Assembly: GCA_027943245.1 (NCBI GenBank)
Contig: JANDJZ010001065.1
Location: 1 to 14,034 of the forward strand
Length of the DNA stretch: 14,034 bases
DNA from: Acanthamoeba sp. SK_2022b
Taxonomy: Eukaryota; Discosea; Longamoebia; Acanthamoebidae
Reading direction: 5' to 3'
The notes beneath the pieces were generated by a model. That model searched no databases. It was given only the letters and a program-made list of their open reading frames with translations, and had not been told where the DNA came from. Of this stretch, positions 1 through 7,993 are shown piece after piece. Position 1 is the stretch's first letter, and every line of letters starts with the position of its first letter. A program made the position numbers and the translations under genes.

Positions 1-168
1 GTGTTGTGGTGTGTTGTGGTGATGTTGTGGTGGTGTGGTGGTGGTGTTGGTGATGTTGTGGTGATGTTGTAATGGTGGTGGTGGTGGTGGTGTTGTGGTG
101 TGTTGTGGTGTTGTGGTGATGTTGTGGTGACGTGGTGGTGTTGAGGTGGTGTTGTGTTGGTATGGTGA
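1..168. repeat. G/T-strand simple repeat block 1
   Basis: The plus strand is built almost only from G and T (GTGGTG, TTGTGGTG, ATGTTGTGG words) with no fixed period. It reaches the left edge of the window, so its true start is not visible. It ends at a perfect 12-bp palindrome, TGGTGATCACCA, where the plus strand changes to C/A-rich. Confidence 0.9.
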
Positions 169-174
169 TCACCA
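163..174. repeat. Palindrome at first strand switch
   Basis: TGGTGATCACCA is its own reverse complement. It lies exactly where the repeat changes from G/T to C/A on the plus strand, and repeat words on both sides extend the complementarity imperfectly, so the locus could fold back as a long imperfect hairpin. Confidence 0.8.
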
Positions 175-960
175 CACCACCACCACATCACCACAACCCA
201 CACCACAACAAGTCCCCATATCATCCCCACAAAACCACACCACCACCACAATCACCACAACACCACAACATCACCACAACATCACCACCACAACATCACC
301 ACAACATCACCACCACTACATTACCACAACACCATCACCACAACACCACAACATAACATCACCACAAAACCACCACCACAACACCACCACAACATCACCA
401 CAACACCACCACAACATCACCACGATATCAGAACAACAACACAAAACCACCACAACACCACACCACCACTCTACCACAACATTACCACAACACAACCACA
501 ACAACACCATACAACATCGCCACAACACTACATCATCATTTTATAACCACCACAGCATCACCACCACACCATACAACAACACCACTACATCAACTCCGCA
601 GACACTGCACCATCACAACACCAGGCCACCACTACAACATTACCCCACCATCACCACAACCCAACATCACAACCTACACCACCACAACAACACCACACCA
701 CTACACCACCACCACAACACAAGAACAACCTCACTACCACATCACCACAACAATACCACAACACCACACCATCATAACACCACAAAACCGCCACAACATC
801 ACCACACCAGCACCACTACACAACACCACCACACCACTACAACCACAACAACACCAAACCACATTTCCACACCTCCACACCACAACATCACCACAACTAC
901 ACCTCCACACCAACAAAACCACCACAACATCACCACAACGCCACAACAACACAACACCAC
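169..960. repeat. C/A-strand simple repeat block (about 0.8 kb)
   Basis: The plus strand is nearly all C and A, with T mostly in CAT and TAC variants. Words such as CACCACAACA recur without a strict period. This is the same repeat as 1-168 in inverted orientation. A long Thr/His/Pro ORF runs through it only because T is scarce and stop codons cannot form. Confidence 0.9.
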
Positions 961-1117
961 CTTGTTGTTGTGGTGTTGTTATTTATGGTGTTGTTGTTGT
1001 GGTGTTGTGGTGGTTATAGTGTGGTGTTGTGGGGCGTTATGGTGGTGTTGTGGTGATGGTGATGTTGTGGTGTTGTGTAAGTGTTGTGTTTTTGTGGTGC
1101 TGTGATATTGTGGTGTT
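961..1117. repeat. G/T-strand simple repeat block 2
   Basis: The plus strand turns back to G/T for about 155 bp (TTGTTGTTGTGG through TGGTGTT) and then returns to C/A at ACAACAACAC. Both borders are abrupt and their words are partly complementary, so each edge is a small inverted junction. Confidence 0.85.
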
Positions 1118-1874
1118 ACAACAACACTGCTACACACCACCACTACCACAACACCATCACACCACAAGGATACCACACAAACACCGCACTATCACCACAC
1201 CAGAACATCAACACCACAACACCACCACAACACCACCACAACACCACCACAACACCACCACCACAATACTATAGAACATCAACACCACAACACCACCACA
1301 ACACCACCACAACACCCACCATCACCATAACACCACCTCAACAACACCACAACACCACCTCAACAACACCACAACACCATCATAACACCACAACACCACC
1401 ACCAGCACCACAACACCACATCAACACCGCACACCAACCGCACCATCACACCAGCACCACAAGACCACAACTACAACACCACCATACCATCGCCATTCCA
1501 TCACCACCACAACAATAGCACCACACCTTTTCCACCACAACACCATAACCACACCACCACCACAAAACCACTATCACCACAACATCACATCAACATCCCT
1601 ACATCCCTACAGCAACACAACAACACAACATCACCACAGCCACCACAACATCACACAACACTACAACACCACCACACCACCACAACACCACCACACCACC
1701 ACAACATCTCCACAACACCACCACAATACTATACCATGACAACCCCACAACACAACATCACTACAACACATATTACCACCACCAACTCAACCACAACACC
1801 ACCACACAACCACTACCACAAACTCACCACAACACCACAACCACTACCACAACATCACCACATAACCACACCAC
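1118..1874. repeat. C/A-strand simple repeat block 3
   Basis: About 0.75 kb of C/A-rich degenerate repeat. Local stretches are more regular: near 1210-1260 and 1280-1320 CACAACACCAC recurs with an 11-12 nt spacing. No gene signal is seen. Confidence 0.9.
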
Positions 1875-2067
1875 TGTTGTGAGTTACCTAATAAGGTACT
1901 CAGAGCAACAGACACTCTGGAACACCAAATGAGGTAGGACTTAATGAGCTCATACATGCCTTAAGTTTAGGAGTTATGTTGTAGTACAACTGTCTACAAC
2001 AATATATTCAACAACAATAAAACCAGAGAGAACCCCTGTTCTCTCTCACTTCACACTTTACTCTTCA
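1875..2067 (+). mobile_element. Unique island, possible solo LTR
   Basis: A 193-bp stretch unlike the surrounding repeat, with no ORF of note. It begins TGTTGTGAG and can be ended at TTCA, giving the TG...CA termini of an LTR. It carries AATAAA followed by a pyrimidine-rich stretch with several CTCT runs. CCAC flanks both ends, which could be a short target-site duplication but is also a common word of the repeat. It also holds the near-palindrome GTTGTAGTACAAC. LTR identity is an inference from general structure; no internal retrotransposon sequence is present. Confidence 0.3.
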
Positions 2068-2584
2068 CCACAAAGCGTACATTCACCACACCACCATCAC
2101 ACCACCACCATCACACCATCACACCACAACACCAAAAAAACACCACTGCACAACATCACCACCACCTACAACATCACCACACCACCAACACCATCACCAC
2201 ACCACCATCACACCACCACCACCACCACACCATCGCCACAACACAACACCACCACAACATTACCACAACATCATCACAACACCACACAAACACCACAACA
2301 TAACCACAACACAACACAATCACCACCAACACACCACCACAACACCACCACACCACAACACAACACCATCACCACAACACCATCACAACAACACCGCAAC
2401 ACCATCACCACACCACCACACCATCAAAACAACACCACAACACCACCACAACACCACACCACCACACAATCACAACAACACCACAGCACCAACCCCACAA
2501 CACCTCAACTCCACACCATCACCACAACACCATCACCACACCACCACACCAACACCACACCATCACCACAACACCACCACAACA
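2068..2584. repeat. C/A-strand simple repeat block 4
   Basis: About 0.5 kb of C/A-rich repeat, interrupted only by a few G-containing words near 2090. It ends in a perfect inverted junction at 2571-2596. Confidence 0.9.
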
Positions 2585-2596
2585 TTGTGGTGGTGT
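2571..2596. repeat. Perfect inverted repeat, 12-nt arms, 2-nt loop
   Basis: ACACCACCACAA at 2571-2582 faces TTGTGGTGGTGT at 2585-2596 across CA. This is the switch from C/A to G/T on the plus strand. Confidence 0.85.
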
Positions 2597-2634
2597 GGTG
2601 CTAGTGAGGTGGTACTTTGCTGTTGTGATCAATA
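2585..2634. repeat. Short G/T block 5
   Basis: About 50 bp of G/T-rich sequence, more degenerate than the other G/T blocks (it contains CTAGTGAGG and TACTTTGCTG), set between two C/A blocks. It looks like a small foldback remnant. Confidence 0.7.
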
Positions 2635-2639
2635 GCACA

Positions 2640-3163
2640 TCACCACCACACCACAACAACACCTCAACATCACCACACTGCACCACAACACCATATCACC
2701 ACCACAACGCCATAACACCACTACAACCCCCCCCCCCAACACCATCAACAACATCACCTCAACACCGCACTACCACCACAACATCCCCACAACACCATCA
2801 ACAACATCATCACAACTCACCACATCACCACAACATCACTACCACAACATCACCACGACATCACCACATCAAAACATCACCACCACACAACCACAACACT
2901 ACCACAACAACACCCCCACAACTTCACCACTACAACAACAACACCACCAAAACAATAGCAACATAACACCACAACACCATCACAACACCCACCACACCAA
3001 CAACACAACAACAACATCATCACAACACCACCACAAACCATAACACCACAACACAACAACAACATCATCACAACACCACCACAAACCATAACACCACAAC
3101 ACCACCACACCATCAGCACAACACCACCACAACACCATAACATTACAACAACAACACAACACC
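2640..3163. repeat. C/A-strand simple repeat block 6
   Basis: C/A-rich repeat. A segment beginning near 3003 (ACAACAACATCATCACAACA followed by CCACCACAAACCATAACACC) recurs almost exactly near 3054, a local direct duplication with a period of about 50 bp. A run of nine C at about 2728 is the longest homopolymer of the field. Confidence 0.88.
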
Positions 3164-3169
3164 ATGGTG
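3160..3169. repeat. Palindrome at strand switch (CACCATGGTG)
   Basis: A perfect 10-bp palindrome at the point where the plus strand changes from C/A to G/T. The flanks remain loosely complementary. Confidence 0.75.
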
Positions 3170-3477
3170 ATGTTGTGGTGTTTTGTTGATGTTTTGGTGT
3201 TGTGATGATGTTATGGTGTTGCGGTGTTGTGGTGTGATGATGTTGTGATGGTGGTGGTGATGTTGTGGTTGTGTGGTGTGTGGTGGTTGTGGTGTTGTGG
3301 TGATGATGTTGTGGTGGTGGTGGTGATGTGGTGGTTGTGTGGTGTGTGGTGGTTGTGGTAGTGAGGAGCGTTGTGGTGGTGTTGTGGTGAAATTGTGTGT
3401 TGTGGTGTGGTGGTTGTGTTGTGGTGTTGTGGATTGTTGTGGTGACGTGATGGTGTTGTGGTGTAGTGTGATGGTGG
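3165..3477. repeat. G/T-strand simple repeat block 7
   Basis: About 0.3 kb of G/T-rich repeat. It contains a non-repeat tag, GTGAGGAGCG at 3361-3370, which reappears inverted in the next block. Confidence 0.88.
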
Positions 3478-3540
3478 CACCATTATATCACCACACCACC
3501 ACAATTTCACCACAACATCACCACAACGCTCCTCACTACC
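3357..3540. repeat. 41-bp inverted repeat, arms 3357-3397 and 3500-3540
   Basis: Arm 3357-3397 reads GGTAGTGAGGAGCG followed by repeat words and AAATTGTG. The reverse complement of 3500-3540 matches it at 40 of 41 positions, counted by eye. The 102-bp spacer contains the switch from G/T to C/A and a short odd palindrome ATGGTG-G-CACCAT at 3471-3483. The GAGGAGCG tag and the AAATT trinucleotide context do not belong to the ordinary repeat vocabulary, so this is a real inverted copy and not a chance match between low-complexity strands. Confidence 0.85.
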
Positions 3541-3721
3541 ACAACACCACAACATTACCACTACTCAACCACAACACCACACACCTCAACAACACAACAC
3601 CACAACATCAACACAACCACACCATCACCATAGCACAACACCACAACACCACAACACCACAACAACAACACCACGACACCACACCACCACATCACAACAA
3701 CACCACTATCACCACCACCAC
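3478..3721. repeat. C/A-strand simple repeat block 8
   Basis: About 0.24 kb of C/A-rich repeat following the inverted junction. It ends at a GC-rich spacer. Confidence 0.88.
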
Positions 3722-3771
3722 AGGCGGCCCGCCGGGCCTACCCCAATTTGGGAAGGGGTCCCTCTGGTAGA
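3722..3771. other. GC-rich spacer between inverted repeat blocks
   Basis: About 50 bp of unique sequence starting GGCGGCCCGCCGGGCC, which can form a small GC hairpin, and including CCAATTTGGGAAGGGG. No ORF or RNA structure is recognised. Confidence 0.6.
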
Positions 3772-3858
3772 GTTATGGTGTGGTTGTGGTGGTGCAGTGG
3801 TGGTGGGGTGGTGGTGTTGTGGTATTTGTTGTGGTGTTGCAGTGATGTTGTGGTTGCC
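3772..3858. repeat. G/T-strand simple repeat block 9
   Basis: About 90 bp of G/T-rich repeat at the left border of the recombinase island. Confidence 0.8.
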
Positions 3859-4095
3859 AAGCCCCCTTCAAACCTCAGCCAGCCAGCTGGGCAGCCATGG
3901 TCAAGTACTGGTGGGTGCTGGGGGTACTGATCTTCATCTTAGTGGATGACTTTACTGTGGTGGTTCATCAGTAGAGGAGCTCTTGTGGGTCCAGGACCTC
4001 ATCATTGTGCCCACCCTCCAGTGCTTGGGGTGGGTAGGCAGCACAGTGGGTGGAGGTCATGGGACTGGTGCTTGACCTGCAGCTGGGTCACGTCT
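3859..4095. other. Left flank of recombinase island, no gene seen
   Basis: About 240 bp of unique sequence downstream of the minus-strand recombinase relic. A short plus-strand ORF starts at the ATG near 3898 and encodes a hydrophobic stretch (WWVLGVLIFILV) before a stop. It has no supporting context and is not called as a gene. Confidence 0.5.
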
Positions 4096-4945
4096 TTATT
4101 CCCAAGCTGAAGCAATATTATCACCAGTAAAGACCACTCTGTATGTTTGGTTACTCCGTAATGAGAGAAACAAACAAATTGTTTCGGCGCTGTACCAGCC
4201 GCCAAATTTGAGGATTGTGTCTGGATGGACGCCCACGTTCAGTCCGGCCATGATGCTGGATTTTCGTTCTTAGGCTTGAACATCTTCACGTCCATCCCCA
4301 CCTCGAGGTCGCGCAAGATCATTGTGCACTCATTGGGTTGGAGCGTCCAAGAGGGGTCGTCCAGGGGAAAGAGGAGCTTGCACTCCCTGACGCCCAGGCA
4401 GGCTGGCCTCGTTATTGCTTTCCAGTCAAGGAACGCGTGGACTGGGCAGCATAGGGGGTCTGAGGAAGGCAGGATGGTGACAGTGTTCCCCTCGCCAAAA
4501 CGATCATTCTTGTAGCCGACGATGGGCCCCCCCCGCTGGTCTCTCGCGGAAGCTTTGTCGACGGCATCAAAGAGTGGGAGGGCCGTGGGCTACACTCTGA
4601 AGGTGCCAACTAGGCATAGTAGCGCCAGCAGCTTGCTGCGGAGCTGCTCCTTGGAAGTCTCCCCAGCGGGTGAAGAGGTGGCGCAGAGCGGTCAGGTCAA
4701 AGGTCGAGCTTATCTCAATGGGTCACTTGGTCCGCGTGCGTACGATACCCTTGCGCAAGCGAGAGATGAAGGGGTCCTTGGTTGGGTGGAGGTCCAGCAC
4801 TCGTAGAGCGCTGATATTGCCGCCAGGGCACCGTTGACGGTTGATGCTGGGCGTTGGCGCCCTGGTGATGCTCTCAATAAAGTTGGCTGTTGCCGCCACC
4901 GCCGAGCTTGCAGGGGGTGGGAAGGCGAAGTCGTTGTTCCACGGC
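4096..4945 (-). pseudogene. Decayed tyrosine recombinase (minus strand)
   Basis: Reading leftward, the N-terminal part has the core-binding pattern of tyrosine recombinases of eukaryotic mobile elements: NFIESITRAP, then STVNGALAAISALYE in a shifted frame, then HPTKDPFISRLRKGIVRT followed by a stop. After another frame change comes TSKEQLRSKLLALLCLVGTF, then an in-frame TAG near the expected first catalytic Arg. The rest is one open frame to TAA at 4098-4096, with YKNDRFGEGNTVTILP (beta-hairpin Lys region), CCPVHAFLDW, and MAGLNVGVHPDTILKFGGWY near the C terminus. The segment just before that, FKPKNEKSS, stands where families have HSxRS, so the His-x-x-Arg pair appears lost, and no clear catalytic Tyr follows. 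At least two frameshifts and two stops make it inactive. Family membership is inferred from motif order; the subclass (Crypton, DIRS-like or other) is undetermined. Confidence 0.72.
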
Positions 4946-4989
4946 GGGCGCAGCTCTTAGCGGGCAGCAGGCGGCTTCCACGGTTCTGA

Positions 4990-5639
4990 GCTACGCTGCG
5001 TTGTGGCGTTGGGCGGGAGCACGTGCTGGCTGGGTTTGCGTCGCCCAGCGCCGATCCCCAGGTGAAGCTCCTGGCCGACGGCGTGGTGAGGGCGTGGGCG
5101 CGAGAGGGCAAGCGCGACTTCCGGCGGGACCCATTCCCTGTGCGCGCTTGGCACGTGCACGTGCAGCGTGGGCCCGCGTCAGGCGGGCTGTGGGTGCGAG
5201 ATGCCCTGCTGCTTAGGACGTGGCTTGGCTGCCGGATCGCGAGCTCCTGCGCGTGTATGTGCGCTCCTCCAAGGTGGATCAGGCTGGCCGCGGGTTCAAG
5301 GTCTTTGTAGAGCCCACGTCGGCCCGGTTCGCCTGCATCGTGGGTTCATGGCGCTTCGGGGCAAGGCGCGTGGGCTGCTGTTTCGCCAGCAGACGTCGGC
5401 TACGTCTAGCGCCATCACCTCTGTCTGCAAGAGATGGGTGCGCAACGCCGGCCTGGATGCTGTGGTCTCCTCGCACTCGTTGCGAATTGGTGGCGCCAAT
5501 GCGCCCATGATGGGTAGTCTGCGGAGGGAGCAGATCAGGGCGGTTGGCGCAGTGGCGCAGTGGCGCTGTGGATTGTTACCTCTGTGCAGTGGAGGTCGCC
5601 AAGGTTGGCGCATCCACCCTCATTCTAGGATCTGACTGA
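4990..5639 (+). pseudogene. Decayed tyrosine recombinase (plus strand)
   Basis: The coding signal moves through several frames. Frame 1 (from about 5010) has LAGFASPSADPQVKLLADGV and KRDFRRDPFPV, then LWVRDALLLRT near the first helices of the catalytic domain. Frame 3 from about 5230 has DRELLRVYVRSSKVDQAGRG, the beta-hairpin with the active-site Lys. Frame 2 from about 5350 has GLLFRQQTSATSSAITSVCK and SSHSLRIGGANAPM, where H at 5474 and R at 5483 form the His-x-x-Arg motif. Frame 3 again ends with AVDCYLCAVEVAK, whose Tyr at 5577-5579 is about 34 codon-lengths after the His, as expected for the nucleophile, and closes at TGA 5637-5639. The first catalytic Arg region seems deleted between about 5200 and 5240. 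The gene is therefore broken by two to three frameshifts and an internal deletion. It diverges from the minus-strand relic and belongs to a visibly different subgroup (HSLRIGG type). Confidence 0.75.
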
Positions 5640-5668
5640 CTCCTGTTTGTATGACTCCGAGCGAGCAA

Positions 5669-5925
5669 TATAACACCACCACCACCACCACATCACCACA
5701 ACACCATCACACTGCACAACACTACCACACAACCACCACAACATTGCCTAACACCACCACAACACCACAACAGCGCCACAACGTCAACTCAGCCCCACCA
5801 CAACATCACCACAGCATCACCACACCACCACCACAACACTACAACATACCACCATCATCACTCCATCACCACAACACCACCACACCAATACAATTACCAC
5901 AACACAACCACAGCACACAGTTGTG
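5669..5925. repeat. C/A-strand simple repeat block 10
   Basis: About 0.26 kb of C/A-rich repeat starting only 30 bp after the stop of the plus-strand recombinase relic. Confidence 0.88.
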
Positions 5926-5980
5926 CAACATTTTGTTGTTGTGTGGTGGTGTGGTGTGGAGGGGTGTGGTGGTGTGTGTT
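5926..5980. repeat. Short G/T-strand block 11
   Basis: About 50 bp of G/T-rich sequence (TTTTGTTGTTGTGTGGTGG and similar words) after another strand switch. It borders the next unique island. Confidence 0.8.
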
Positions 5981-6057
5981 TATTACATATCCAATGGAAA
6001 TGGAGAGGGTGCACCAACTGAACCAACTGCGCCATGCTGTTAACCAAAGAGAGAGCA

Positions 6058-6071
6058 TCATCATCATCATT
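6058..6071. repeat. CAT trinucleotide microsatellite
   Basis: A short CAT-repeat run just downstream of the stop codon of the minus-strand coding segment at 6076-6074. Confidence 0.6.
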
Positions 6072-6073
6072 GC

Positions 6074-6508
6074 TCAGGAAAAGATGGGGTAGGTGTCCCA
6101 CACAACCTTCATCCGCACCACGAGCGTGTCGAGCGTGTCAGTGACCTTCTTCCAGTAAGCTCCGTAGTGCCTGGCCTCGTCGTCGTCAGGTGTGTGTTTG
6201 AGAATCAGTGCCACCATTGACGCCATGGCTCCATACAGGCCGTGTGAGCCTGCCACAATCGCTGTGCGCCACTTGTCCTCCTCGCCACTCTCGCCCTTGG
6301 CCGCTTTCTTGCTTGTGGTTGGCCGCTGCTTCTTGGGGGGTCCTTCATGTTCACTGCTATCACTGCTGCTCTCCTCGCTCTCTTCACTGTCTCAAGGGCA
6401 GCCCGCCATGGGCCTTGTCGTGGGCCACCGTTGGCTCTCGGCCAACCTGCTTGATTGTCTCCTCAGCCACTTGAATCTGTTTGTCCCCCCCTCATGAACC
6501 GAACCCAT
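6074..6508 (-). CDS. Unrecognised acidic protein with basic NLS-like motif; possibly broken
   Basis: The clearest part is an open stretch from about 6390 down to TGA at 6076-6074. It encodes an acidic Ser/Glu tract (DSEESEESSSDSSEHE), a basic motif of nuclear-localisation type (PPKKQRPTTSKKAAK), then a helical C terminus with KWRTAIVAGSHGLYG and HYGAYWKKVTDTLDTLVV, ending YPIFS. An acceptor AG lies at 6392-6391. Immediately upstream, a second coding-like stretch (QVAEETIKQVGREPTVAHDK) runs in another frame, and an ATG at 6508 (MGSVHEGG) precedes it across a seven-G run where a one-base difference would join those two frames. A further frame change without an obvious GT donor separates it from the acidic part. 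I do not recognise the family. It may be a nuclear protein by its composition, a mis-sequenced gene, or a pseudogene trapped between repeat blocks. Confidence 0.45.
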
Positions 6509-6520
6509 GGTGAGTACCCC

Positions 6521-7993
6521 TTGGTGTGGTGGTGGTGTGGTGGTGTTGTGTAGTGGTCTGGTGGTAGTGTGGTGGTGTGGGGTGGTGATGTGGAAATGGT
6601 GTGGTGAGGGTGTGGTGTTGTGGTTGTAGTGGTGTTGTTGTGGTAATATTGTGGTGGTGTTGTAGTGGTGATGTTGTGGTGCTGGTGTGGTATTGCTGTG
6701 GTGGTGGTGTTGTGGTGTGGTGTGGTATTGTGGTGATGTGGTGGTGTAATGGTGGTGGTGGTGGTGGTGTGGTGGTGTGGTGGTGTGGTGGTGTGGTGGT
6801 GTGGTGGTGTGGTGGTGATGGTGTGGGAATGGTGTGGTGTTGTTGTGTGGTGATGTCATGATGGTGTGGTGGTGTTGTGGTGGTGACATTGTGGTGGTGA
6901 GGTTGTGGTGTGATGTTGTGGTGATGGTGAGGTGCATATCTGGTGTTGATGGTGTATTGTTGTGGTGCTGGTGTGGTTATGGTGTGGTTTTGTGGTGATG
7001 TTGAGGTGTTTTTGGTTTTGTGCTGGTGTTGTGGTGTGGTGCAGTGGTGTAGTGGCGGTGTGGTGCTGGTGTGTTTTTGTGGTGGTGTTTGTGTGGTATT
7101 GTGGTTGTGGTGATGTTGTGGTGGTGGTATGGTGTTGTGGTGGTGTTGTGGTACTATGGTGACAGTGGTGTTTTGGTGATGGTTTGGTGGTGTGGTGGTG
7201 TGGTAGTGTTGTGGTGGTACGATGGTGATGTTGTGGTGTTGTGGTGAGGATATTGTTGTGGTGTGGTGTTGGTGATGTTGTGGGGTTGGTGAGGTGTTGT
7301 GACAATGTTGTTATGATGATGTAATAGTGGTTGTGTGGTGTTGAGATGGTGCTGTGATGATGTTGTAGCGTTGTGGTGTGGTGTTGGTGATGTTGTGGGG
7401 TTGGTGAGGTGTTGTGACAATGTTGTTATGATGATGGTGGTGGTGTGGTGATGGTGTGATGGTGTGGTGTTGTGGTGGTGGTGTTGGTTGTGGTGTTGTG
7501 GTGGTGTGGTGGTGGTGTTGGTTGTGGTGTTGTGGTGGTGGTGTGGTGATGGTGTGGTGTTGTGGTGTGGTGGTGTGGTGGCGTGGTGGCGTGGTGGTGT
7601 TGTGGTGATGTGGTGTGGATGATGTTGTGATGGTGTGGTGATGTACCGCCTATATAATTGGGGTGAGGTTGCTGTTGTGATGGTGTTGTGGTGGTGTTGT
7701 GATGTTGTGGTATGTTAAGGTGATGTTGTGGTGGTGTGGTGTCTTATGGTGATGTTGTGGTGGTGTTGTGATGATGTGGTTGTGGTGGTGGTCTTGTGGT
7801 GGTCTTGTGGTGTTGTGGTGATGTTATGGTGATGTTGTGTGGTGTTAGTTGTTGGTGTTGGTTGTTGGTTGTTGGTTGTTGGTGTTGGTGTTGGTGTGTG
7901 ATCATTGTGTTTTGGTGTTGTAGTGGTGTTGTTGTGGGATAGTATGGTGTTGTAGTGATGTTGTGGTGATGTTGGTGTGGTGATGCTGCGGTG
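6521..7993. repeat. Long G/T-strand simple repeat block (about 1.5 kb)
   Basis: The largest uninterrupted block: the plus strand is almost only G and T, with rare A and C. Subregions are more regular: GTGTGGTG recurs near 6767-6815, and GGTTGTTGGTTGTT words lie near 7850-7890. A non-repeat word, CCGCCTATATAATTGGGGTG, sits near 7645. Many dispersed GG runs mean the strand could form weak G-quadruplexes. No gene. Confidence 0.92.
7255..7436. repeat. Exact 67-bp direct duplication
   Basis: 7255-7321 and 7370-7436 are identical by inspection, with starts 115 bp apart. The copies include words not typical of the surrounding repeat (TGTGGGGTTGGTGAGG, GTGACAATGTTGTTATG), so they reflect a recent segmental duplication inside the array. 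Confidence 0.85.

Noticed and set aside
146..1105. A 319-codon Thr/His/Pro/Gln-rich ORF, and similar ORFs throughout 1-7990 on both strands
   Set aside because: The C/A-rich strand has little T, so stop codons rarely form in any frame. Long ORFs appear in several frames at once, have no non-repeat domain, and switch to Val/Trp/Cys-rich nonsense where the strand flips.
2595..2966. Repeat array considered as a CRISPR array or regular tandem satellite
   Set aside because: There is no constant repeat length and no unique spacers; the words drift continuously. The genes around it are intron-bearing and eukaryotic.
4225..4515. Plus-strand 96-codon ORF over the recombinase island
   Set aside because: It is antisense to the minus-strand recombinase frame, which carries the recognisable motifs.
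5168..5635. Plus-strand 155-codon ORF taken as an intact gene
   Set aside because: Only its middle matches recombinase motifs. The N-terminal part and the last residues are out-of-frame readings; the true C-terminal motif with the Tyr lies in another frame.
6601..7162. G/T-rich strand considered as telomeric repeat
   Set aside because: There is no fixed telomere-like unit such as TTAGGG or TTTAGGG, the orientation flips many times, and genes lie on the right side.
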